Shown: in pieces, positions 55,661 through 62,692 of the stretch
Position numbering within the stretch: the stretch's first letter is position 1
Layout of the letters: every line of letters begins with the position of its first letter
From: an uncultured Prevotella sp.
GTDB lineage: Bacteria > Bacteroidota > Bacteroidia > Bacteroidales > Bacteroidaceae
Direction of reading: 5' to 3'
DNA: 64,000 nt
NCBI GenBank assembly: GCA_934272845.1
Contig: CAKQSF010000003.1
Location: 1 to 64,000, forward strand
Notes under the pieces: model-generated
Told to the model about the DNA's origin: nothing
Database searches by the model: none
The model's input: the letters and a program-made list of their open reading frames with translations, nothing else
Program-made: the position numbers and the translations under genes

Positions 55661-56701
55661 ATGAAAAAACTACTGATAACACTGTCCGTTACATTTCTCC
55701 TGCTGGCTACCGTGGATATAATAATGCACGGCACACGCCATTTCGCAGGACAAACAGACGGTCAGACGGTGAAATACAGTCTGTGCGAGGGACGCAGACT
55801 CGTTGCCGTTATCAGCAAAGGGGGTGACACGCAATTCTCTGTGGAGGACGAAAAGGGTGATAAACTGTTTAATGTCCCAGTAAGAAACTGCACTCTTGAC
55901 AGCATTTATCGTAATGGGAAACTGGCTTTTCGCGACATTGCTACTGGTAGAACAGGCTTCATTGACGCCTACGGTCATGCTGTCTTCAGTGACAACACGT
56001 TGGCATCACCGCCTATTCCGGGCGATAACACAACAACAACGTTTGAAAAAACACAGGCCGCGGCACAGCAACCTGCCGCCAATCACTCAACGAAAGCAAC
56101 TGCTACTCAACCCGTCAAGATGGGCAAGCAGGTGGATTTGCAACAAATAGCACACAATAACCCTTTCTACAAAGAGGCAAGTAAAGTGCTGTCAGGTAAA
56201 TTAGAGGAGACGGATGCGGCACAAAGGCGCATCATTCTCAACTACTGTGAGCACTTCCGCACGGCATACACCACAAAGGATATTGATTTTCTGCGACAGG
56301 TTTTCAGCGACAAAGCGTTGATAATAGTGGGCACTATCGTCAAGCCTAAGACAGGAAACGACACTGAAGGCATCACTGGCGACGAGAAAGTAACGTACGC
56401 TCTGCGCACAAAGTATGAGTACCTGCAACGCCTCAACAACGCTTTCGCTGCGAACAAAGCCATTAACGTTAAGTTCAGCGACTTCAAAATAATGCGCCAC
56501 CCTACCCTTAACGGTATCTACGGCGTAACGCTTCGCCAGCAATATAAGAGCGACAGATACTCTGACGACGGCTACATCTTCCTGCTATGGGACTTTCACA
56601 ACGCCTCAATGCCTTTAATACACGTACGCACTTGGCAACCTTCTGCAACAGTAAAAGGCAGCAACGACATCATCGGAATACAGGATTTCAACATGGAATA
56701 G
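55661..56701 (+). CDS. Membrane-anchored protein with possible NTF2-like domain, unknown function
   Basis: The 346-residue protein has a single N-terminal hydrophobic segment (about 4-22) that may be a signal peptide or anchor. A short stretch (GRTGFIDAYGHAVF, about 85-110) resembles a WG-type beta repeat. A Gln/Thr/Ala-rich linker (about 113-150) is followed by a C-terminal domain (about 170-340) with the composition of an NTF2/SnoaL-like cone (FRTAYTTKDIDFLRQVFSDKALIIVG, YGVTLRQQYKSDRYSDDGYIFLLWDF). No active site is recognised. It lies between the fimbrillin gene and the barrel gene in one run of plus-strand genes. Confidence 0.6.
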   Translation: MKKLLITLSVTFLLLATVDIIMHGTRHFAGQTDGQTVKYSLCEGRRLVAVISKGGDTQFSVEDEKGDKLFNVPVRNCTLDSIYRNGKLAFRDIATGRTGFIDAYGHAVFSDNTLASPPIPGDNTTTTFEKTQAAAQQPAANHSTKATATQPVKMGKQVDLQQIAHNNPFYKEASKVLSGKLEETDAAQRRIILNYCEHFRTAYTTKDIDFLRQVFSDKALIIVGTIVKPKTGNDTEGITGDEKVTYALRTKYEYLQRLNNAFAANKAINVKFSDFKIMRHPTLNGIYGVTLRQQYKSDRYSDDGYIFLLWDFHNASMPLIHVRTWQPSATVKGSNDIIGIQDFNME

Positions 56702-56720
56702 CATAAAACCATACCATTAT

Positions 56721-57689
56721 ATGAAACACATTATTCCACATATAACGGCAAAATACACGCTTCTGACCATCATCTTGTTGATAGGAAGCATACTGACAGC
56801 AGGAGCACAGCAGTTCAGCGTTAAGGGATTTCGCACACTGCCTAACGATGTTACGGCTTTCATCACCCCCGTAACCGACCTCAACGGTGACGCTTGCGCG
56901 CTGCTTAAGGTGCAGGCTCCTGACGATTTTGCTTTCTCAACGCCCCTCGGCATAGTTAAAAGGGAAAACAAAGTGGGCGAGATATGGCTGTATTTGCCTA
57001 AAGGCAGCAGGCAGATTACGCTGAAAAGCCCTACCCTCGGTGTGCTCCGCGACTACCGTTTCCCCGTGGTTCTCGACAGCCACATGAGTTACGAACTTAC
57101 CATTAACCTCCCTACAGCAGAGAAAACGGACACCATTATCGTCACTCAAACGCTGCGCGACACCATCACTATTGCCACAGTGAGACCCCGAGTGCCGTGG
57201 CAATACGCTGCATTAGCAACAGCATCAATGCACGTTGGCGGTCCATCCATAGGCATAATGTTCGCTGCCGTGAGGCGACACGGAGCGTTTCTGCACATCA
57301 GTAGCAACCTTAAGAGCAATGAATCGGCCTTTGAAGTAGACCAAAACGGTATGCCCACAGCCCCCGCTAACGGTACCATCATGCCGTATTACACTGGTGA
57401 ACAGAGCCATACGTCATTCACATTCACCGTTGGTCCCATACACAGGATATGTCGATGGCTCAACATCTTCTACGGTGTAGGCTACGGAAAAACATCTACC
57501 CTTTGGCAACTTTCGCCATTAGAAGGCAGTACATGGGTAGAAAACGTGGACAAAAAATATAACGGCGTGGCAGCAGAAGCAGGTCTTCTCTTCTTTCATA
57601 AGCGCCTCTCTGCCTCATTATCGTCTATAACCATAAAAGGAAAGCAATGGCAAGCCTGTATAGGCATTGGTATAAAGTTAGGTAAATGA
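56721..57689 (+). CDS. Probable outer-membrane barrel protein with N-terminal beta domain, unknown function
   Basis: The 322-residue protein has a signal peptide (about 1-29, ending TAGAQQ). A beta-rich periplasmic region (about 30-150) follows, in which IWLYLPKGSRQITLKSPTLGVLRDYRF resembles PEGA-like modules. The last 150 residues show alternating hydrophobic strands (FTFTVGPIHR, LNIFYGVGYGK, WQACIGIGIKLGK) as in small outer-membrane barrels. No family is recognised with certainty. Its stop overlaps the start of the LRR lipoprotein by four bases, which indicates translational coupling. Confidence 0.6.
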   Translation: MKHIIPHITAKYTLLTIILLIGSILTAGAQQFSVKGFRTLPNDVTAFITPVTDLNGDACALLKVQAPDDFAFSTPLGIVKRENKVGEIWLYLPKGSRQITLKSPTLGVLRDYRFPVVLDSHMSYELTINLPTAEKTDTIIVTQTLRDTITIATVRPRVPWQYAALATASMHVGGPSIGIMFAAVRRHGAFLHISSNLKSNESAFEVDQNGMPTAPANGTIMPYYTGEQSHTSFTFTVGPIHRICRWLNIFYGVGYGKTSTLWQLSPLEGSTWVENVDKKYNGVAAEAGLLFFHKRLSASLSSITIKGKQWQACIGIGIKLGK

Positions 57690-59326
57690 AACACATTATC
57701 ACCTTCATAACATTCTCTCTCGTTCTGCTTGCAGCATCATTCACCGTGCTGTCATGCAGCGAGGACGGTGTGCCTGGCAGCAGAGAGCCACTTATTACGG
57801 CTGCCGATGCTACCGACATAACGTACGACTCCGCCATTCTTCACGGCAAGATAGAGGTCAATGCCGTCACCTCTATGCCTTTTTTACATTTTGTTTACGG
57901 CAAATCTGACAACTTATTACAAGGTAAATACACCACGAGCGAGCCCATCACTCCCATTAATGGCAACATAATCATGCCGTTGACTGGCTTAGAGTCAGGC
58001 ACGAACTACTCATTTTTCATTACCGCTGACAATGGGCGTGTGCAGCAACAGAGCAATATTCTCACATTTAACACACTGACAAGGTCGGCACCCACCATGG
58101 GAGACACTAAGGTATTAAGCCAAGGTCCCACAAGCGTTATCATCGGGAGCAACATTCTCAGCGATGGAGGAGAGCCTATACTTGAGAGCGGTTGCATAAT
58201 GAAAACTGCGACTTCCACTGAAGAACAGAGATACGCCACTACGGAATTTGATGCCGAGAAAGGCACGATGAAGACCGTTATTCGTAATCTTGAGAAGGAA
58301 ACGACATACACCTCTACCACGTTTGCACGCAACAAAGTGGGCGAAAGCAGAAGCCTTTCGATAGAAGTAACACTGGGTAACGCTTTTATCCTTGACACTC
58401 CGGGAAGGTTTTCTCAACTGGTTGATGAGCAGACAAACAAATTACCCTCACTAACTATTAGTGGACCAATGGACGGAAGCGACATTAAGGCACTACGATT
58501 GGTCACAAGTCACGATGATGACGAGGCGACATTAAGCACCATTGACATGACAGACGTCAGCATAGTGAGCGGTGGAGACAGTTACTATGAGTCATGTTTC
58601 ACCAAGGATAACGTCATCAGCCAATACATGTTCATAGACTGTAACGCAATAAAAAACATAAAACTGCCTAACACTGTGACCACTATCGAGAGGGATGCCT
58701 TTAAAAATTGCACCGCCCTTACGGAACTTACGATTCCCGCCAGCGTTACGAGTGTGTTGCCATCAGACGGTTGCACAGCCCTAAAGGCTATCAATTCATC
58801 ACCTGCCAACGGTAATTATAGTAGCCACGACGGTGTACTCTTCAATGCAATGGCTACTGAACTGCTGTGGGTTCCGCTCGCTAAAGCAGGAACGTTCAGC
58901 GTGCCGTCAACAGTTACCACTATCGGTAAATATGCATTCAAGGGCAGCAATATAACGCAAATAATCTTGCCCAACGGGCTTACAAACATTGAACAGGCGG
59001 CTTTTGCTGAAAGTAACATACAGTCAATCCGCCTTCCTAACAGCCTCACCACACTGTCATCATCACTATTACAGGGCTGCGAGAGACTGGAGAGTGTACA
59101 CATCGGTAGTGGCACACAGATGCTTGGCAACTATGTTTTTGCAGACTGTCCGCTAACAGATATATATGTTTCGGCAACAATACCGCCAGTTTGCAGCAGC
59201 AATACCTTTACTTCCAATGGCAAAGACCTGCGATCACAATGCACCCTGCACGTGCCTTCAACCTGTATTCAGACATACATAAGCCACACAGAGTGGAGCA
59301 AATTCAAAGACATCGTGCCATTATAA
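57686..59326 (+). CDS. LRR_5 (BspA-type) lipoprotein with Fn3-like domains
   Basis: The 546-residue protein has a lipobox with Cys24 (VLSCSEDG). Two fibronectin-III-like domains lie at about 35-135 (ILHGKIEVNAVTS, LESGTNYSFFITAD) and 135-240 (LEKETTYTSTTFARNKVG). BspA-type LRR_5 repeats follow (about 325-520: IKLPNTVTTIERDAFKNC, IILPNGLTNIEQAAFAES). BspA-like repeats mediate binding to host proteins or other bacteria. It starts in a four-base ATGA overlap with the previous gene and shares its LRR type with the M64 protein of the cluster. Confidence 0.85.
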   Translation: MKHIITFITFSLVLLAASFTVLSCSEDGVPGSREPLITAADATDITYDSAILHGKIEVNAVTSMPFLHFVYGKSDNLLQGKYTTSEPITPINGNIIMPLTGLESGTNYSFFITADNGRVQQQSNILTFNTLTRSAPTMGDTKVLSQGPTSVIIGSNILSDGGEPILESGCIMKTATSTEEQRYATTEFDAEKGTMKTVIRNLEKETTYTSTTFARNKVGESRSLSIEVTLGNAFILDTPGRFSQLVDEQTNKLPSLTISGPMDGSDIKALRLVTSHDDDEATLSTIDMTDVSIVSGGDSYYESCFTKDNVISQYMFIDCNAIKNIKLPNTVTTIERDAFKNCTALTELTIPASVTSVLPSDGCTALKAINSSPANGNYSSHDGVLFNAMATELLWVPLAKAGTFSVPSTVTTIGKYAFKGSNITQIILPNGLTNIEQAAFAESNIQSIRLPNSLTTLSSSLLQGCERLESVHIGSGTQMLGNYVFADCPLTDIYVSATIPPVCSSNTFTSNGKDLRSQCTLHVPSTCIQTYISHTEWSKFKDIVPL

Positions 59327-59386
59327 AAAGGCATCACATCATCATCACAACAGAATAAACACCTAACCTCTTCAAACAATCCATAC

Positions 59387-59956
59387 ATGGAATCACCAGA
59401 AATAGAAGAACTCAAAACCCTCGTAGAACAAAAATACGGCAGACAACTGTCCACCACTAACGACTTTGAGTCTTTTTCCGCCTTATTAGACCATACATGC
59501 CCATCGTCAATCTCTCCGTCTACACTGAAAAGAATATGGGGATACGTTGGCGACTGCCACAAAACACGAAAATATACACTTGACATTCTTGCTATATACT
59601 TAGGTCATACAAACTTCGATACGTTCGTTAAGTGGCTAAAAAAGAGCACACGATACAACTCTTCTTTCTTCAACGCCATACAAGTGCACAGTAATGAACT
59701 GCAGATTGGTCAGCACATACAGATAGGATGGAGCCCAAACAGACTGTTGACACTGAAATATTTAGGCAACAGCGAATTCGAAATTATAAAGGCTGAGAAC
59801 AGCAAACTGCGCAAAGGCGACCATTTTGTCACTGGTTGTTTCATCAAAGAACAACCTCTTTACCTGCCTTACATAGAACGAGATGGTGGCAGGACCTCTC
59901 CTTTCGTGGCAGGACGAAACGGTGGACTCAGCGTAATTCAACTTGTTGATGAGTAA
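59387..59956 (+). CDS. Possible DNA-binding regulatory protein, Bacteroidetes-specific
   Basis: The 189-residue soluble protein has an N-terminal region (about 5-80) with SPSTLKRIWGYVGD and TLDILAIYLGHTNFDTFVKW, a helical pattern I know from small Bacteroidetes proteins that look like XRE/HTH relatives. The C-terminal half (about 95-185) is beta-rich (IQIGWSPNRLLTLKYLG, LRKGDHFVTGCFI). No signal peptide is present. It overlaps the kinase start by one base (TAATG), so the two are made together and the protein may be a substrate or partner of the kinase. That is inference. Confidence 0.55.
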   Translation: MESPEIEELKTLVEQKYGRQLSTTNDFESFSALLDHTCPSSISPSTLKRIWGYVGDCHKTRKYTLDILAIYLGHTNFDTFVKWLKKSTRYNSSFFNAIQVHSNELQIGQHIQIGWSPNRLLTLKYLGNSEFEIIKAENSKLRKGDHFVTGCFIKEQPLYLPYIERDGGRTSPFVAGRNGGLSVIQLVDE

Positions 59957-60957
59957 TGGAACACAAGAATAACGATAATAACATACAGGACTGCAGTGAG
60001 GAAACCTCTGGATTCGTTGCCAGACTGCCTGGTGATTCCATACCACAGCCTTCTCAGAAACTTAACTCTTACACCGACATTGTGGAGTGTTACAGAGCAA
60101 AGATAGGGCACACCTGCCTGTACTCTGCCACAAGATACGGTAAGAAATACATGCTCAAGGCGCTGAAACATGACTATGTAAACACTCCGATATACCGCGA
60201 ACTGCTAAAGAAGGAGTTCGACATTGCCATGCAACTGGACCATCCTTACATCTGTCGCACCATTAGCATGGAAAGTATTGAGGGACTGGGCGATGCTATC
60301 GTGATGGAACACATTGACGGTGATACGCTGAGCACTATGCTGCAAAAAGGCACTTTGGACAGGAATGAGTGCCGACAGATTGCCAGTCAACTGGCTTCGG
60401 CTCTGGAATACATACACAGCAAGCAGATTGTTCACCGCGACCTGAAACCGTCGAACATCATGATTACGCACAATGGGCATAACGTTAAACTGATAGACTT
60501 CAGTTTCTCTGACGGCGATTCATACAGTTTCCTTAAGACTCCTGCTGGTACTTCGGGGTACATCGCGCCCGAACAACTGCTTCCTGAAGCCGTTGCCGAC
60601 GTAAGAAGCGACATCTATTCTTTCGGAAAGGTATTAAAAGACATGGCTGACGCCACTGGTGACAAAGGCATGGCACGCATTGCCAAGACTTGTACTAAGC
60701 ATAACATGTACGACCGTCCTGCCAGTATCAGGGCGATAAAGTTTGATTATAGCACACATATCACGCCATATTTCATTGCTGCTATCTTAACTGTCGGCAT
60801 CATAGGACTACTTGCTGACATTGCCATAATGCTAACGCAAGACGACAGTAGCATTAACTCCCCCAAACAGGAGCACACTATACCTGAAGGAGGCGATGGT
60901 AACCACGTTGGAGTTTCAATACTCCCTCTGGGCCTTCATTGCACAAAAGGTCAATGA
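59956..60957 (+). CDS. Hanks-type Ser/Thr protein kinase with C-terminal membrane anchor
   Basis: The 333-residue protein has a kinase domain (about 38-262) with Lys68 (YMLKAL), Glu87 as possible helix-C partner, the catalytic loop HRDLKPSN (Asp162, Lys164, Asn167), Asp181 in DFS in place of DFG, and an activation segment ending GTSGYIAPEQ. One membrane helix follows (about 272-293), with only about 40 residues outside and no PASTA or other sensor domain. The glycine-rich loop is poorly conserved (AKIGHTCLYSA). It is likely active, since the key residues are kept. It ends inside the WbqC gene on the other strand (80-base overlap). Confidence 0.88.
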   Translation: MEHKNNDNNIQDCSEETSGFVARLPGDSIPQPSQKLNSYTDIVECYRAKIGHTCLYSATRYGKKYMLKALKHDYVNTPIYRELLKKEFDIAMQLDHPYICRTISMESIEGLGDAIVMEHIDGDTLSTMLQKGTLDRNECRQIASQLASALEYIHSKQIVHRDLKPSNIMITHNGHNVKLIDFSFSDGDSYSFLKTPAGTSGYIAPEQLLPEAVADVRSDIYSFGKVLKDMADATGDKGMARIAKTCTKHNMYDRPASIRAIKFDYSTHITPYFIAAILTVGIIGLLADIAIMLTQDDSSINSPKQEHTIPEGGDGNHVGVSILPLGLHCTKGQ

Positions 60958-61474
60958 TTGACAGGTTATCAAGAAAGCCATGACGCCTCCTGAAGGTTTG
61001 ATAATATTCTTCCACCATGCCGTTGAACTCACCACAGGGATGAACAGCGGCACTGTTAGTTACCTCCACCGTACTGTCAACACCCAAGAGTTGCAGCACA
61101 GTGGAGGTAATTTCGTTATTATAGTCTAGCAACCACTCCCATTTCTTTTCATAAAACAGATGTAAATCGTCAGCGAAATAATCAAAGAAGGGCGACATTC
61201 CGTATGCTGACTGCAACGCCTGCCAGTGCTGTCGCTGCCAGTTACCATGCTCGCTGATGCGCACATCCTTTATAAGGCAGTGAGATGTCTGACGCGATGG
61301 CAATGTTACTGGTACCGTTAACTGCTGTATTCCGTTAGCAGTCGCTATGAGGCAACGGTTACGCTCCGTCTGACGATGGTAACATTCTCCATCGCTTATC
61401 TTAGCGTCTCCGCCCAGCAAGGCGGCATACCAGCCCACGGGACCGAGATATGTGGTGTGTAATACGAAACTCAT
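60878..61474 (-). CDS. WbqC family protein
   Basis: The 198-residue protein begins MSFVLHTTYLGPVGWYAALL, close to the usual WbqC start. It continues with RNRCLIATANGIQQLTVPV, HWQALQSAYGMSPFFDYF and an NLSIIDLLCNEGPEGVL end, all family features. The longer frame from 61528 adds an unlikely 18-residue Cys/Tyr-rich extension, so 61474 is preferred. WbqC-like proteins occur near polysaccharide genes, but the reaction is unknown. The last 26 codons overlap the kinase gene tail-to-tail. Confidence 0.87.
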   Translation of the reverse strand: MSFVLHTTYLGPVGWYAALLGGDAKISDGECYHRQTERNRCLIATANGIQQLTVPVTLPSRQTSHCLIKDVRISEHGNWQRQHWQALQSAYGMSPFFDYFADDLHLFYEKKWEWLLDYNNEITSTVLQLLGVDSTVEVTNSAAVHPCGEFNGMVEEYYQTFRRRHGFLDNLSIIDLLCNEGPEGVLKLQRGYHRLLQV

Positions 61475-61636
61475 AATTATTAAATTAATAATGCATAAAT
61501 AGTAACAGTTCAGCGATAGGCACGTCAACTAAAGCCTTAACTTACATACAGGCTTTCTCGCTAAGGCATAGTTAGCCTAATTTTGCTGGAAGCCTATATT
61601 TTGAAGCAACGTTAGCAATTCTTTGGTTGGAAGCCA

Positions 61637-62017
61637 ATACTTTGAGTAACCGTGGGCACGCCCACGGATTTTATGTACTCTCCATATTCTCAGCCTGGAA
61701 GGTTGTACATTATTGATAGTATACTGCACTCCAGGCTGATATTTCCATACATATGCCAAGCACGTGGGCACGCCCACGGATTTTAGGTACTCTCCATATT
61801 CTCAGCCTGCAAGGCTGTACATTATTGGTCGTGTACAGCACTCCGGGCTGATATTTCCATACATATGCCAAGCACGTGGGCACGCCCACGGATTTTAGGT
61901 ACTCTCCCTATTCTCAGCCTGCAAGGCTGTACATTATTGGTCGTGTACAGCACTCCAGGCTGATATTTCCATACATATGCCAAGTACGTAGGCTTCGCCC
62001 ACGGTTACTCAAAGTAT
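61637..62017. repeat. Inverted-repeat-bounded element with 112-bp tandem hairpin units
   Basis: The ends are a perfect 20-base inverted repeat: ATACTTTGAGTAACCGTGGG at 61637-61656 and its reverse complement at 61998-62017. Inside, units begin with CGTGGGCACGCCCACG (a hairpin) at 61651, 61763 and 61875, with a diverged fourth at 61987; the period is exactly 112 bases. Each unit also holds a CAGCCTG...CAGGCTG or CGGGCTG nested hairpin and GTAC...GTAC. No ORF of note is present. It is likely a non-autonomous mobile or extragenic structural repeat. Confidence 0.8.
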
Positions 62018-62110
62018 AGCCTTACAGGCTTATTAAATCTATACTTTGCACATAATCATCCTTAAATTATCTCTGAACAGTTACCGCAATTAGACTACTG
62101 CATAATAACT

Positions 62111-62502
62111 TAAGTAAGTGTTCAAAATTATTTTTATATTTATTATAGGCTATTTGGATGCAGATGTTTTCTCTGTTTGGGGGAACAATGTAATCATTGT
62201 GACTGAAAACAGAGGAAGCAGATGCGCCAAAGAGACTGTATTAAGGGTGGTTCTATAAATTACCTTTGTTATTTCGAGGTTATTTTTGCGATCAAAGTGT
62301 AAGTAAGAGAAGAAGTGTAGCGTGCTACTCGACTGAACGCACTTACGCTTTGAGCCAAAAAGAACCCGAAAGATAACAAAACGTCATCATGTTAAAAGCG
62401 TTTTGTTTTACGGTGGTAATTTATAGAACCACCCTTAAATATAATTTCAGAAATAGAAATGTTCACTTACTGATATATATAAATAATTTTGAATACTTAC
62501 TT
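62111..62502. repeat. Nested palindromic elements (MITE-like), members 2 and 3
   Basis: The outer ends pair: TAAGTAAGTGTTCAAAATTA at 62111-62130 against the reverse complement of 62473-62502. Within lie two palindromes. One (about 62150-62235) has the centre GGAACAATGTAATCATTGTG followed by ACTGA. The other (62241-62438) is bounded by a perfect 24-bp inverted repeat (62241-62264 and 62415-62438) and centred on GTAGCGTGCTACTCGACTGA. All three known members end their central hairpin with GACTGA. Confidence 0.75.
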
Positions 62503-62518
62503 ACAATCTGAAAGCGTC

Positions 62519-62597
62519 CAAATCACCATGTAATTAGATAGTGTTTACACGGTAATTTGGGCTTAATTACACTGTAATCAGGCCCAAATCACACTGT
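62519..62597. repeat. GGGCCTGATTAC-type intergenic repeat, copy 3
   Basis: GGGCTTAATTACA and TGTAATCAGGCCC form a 13-bp palindrome, flanked on both sides by further aaatcac/attaga words shared with the copies at 23231 and 45917. It lies behind the helicase terminator. Confidence 0.6.
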
Positions 62598-62610
62598 GCT
62601 ACTATATCCA

Positions 62611-62647
62611 TAAAAACTGTAAGAAGAACCTACCCTTCTGCTTACAG
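62611..62647 (-). terminator. Intrinsic terminator of the DEAD-box helicase gene
   Basis: On the minus strand CTGTAAGCAGAA and TTCTTCTTACAG pair around GGGTAGG and are followed by five T. It lies 46 bases after the stop codon. Confidence 0.8.
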
Positions 62648-62692
62648 ATTGTAAGTAAAAGCGCATTCCACAGTCTCTATGCTGCTATATGC

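Larger units (their letters stand above)
61475..62610. other. Repeat-rich non-coding region
   Basis: No supported gene lies here. Two direct copies of a segment of the form tggaagcc(t/a)ata(t/c)tttga(a/g) occur at about 61589 and 61628. The inverted-repeat element at 61637-62017, the nested palindromes at 62111-62502 and the repeat at 62519-62597 fill most of the rest. The stretch 61475-61588 holds only A/T-rich leader sequence of the WbqC gene and a short aagcctt/aggcttt hairpin. Confidence 0.6.

Noticed and set aside
61475..61528. N-terminal extension of the WbqC gene
   Set aside because: The 18 added residues are rich in Cys and Tyr and lie before the conserved family start MSFVLHTTYLGP.
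61651..62004. Possible CRISPR array from repeated units
   Set aside because: The units are 112 bases long, nearly identical throughout and have no unique spacers. No cas gene is present.
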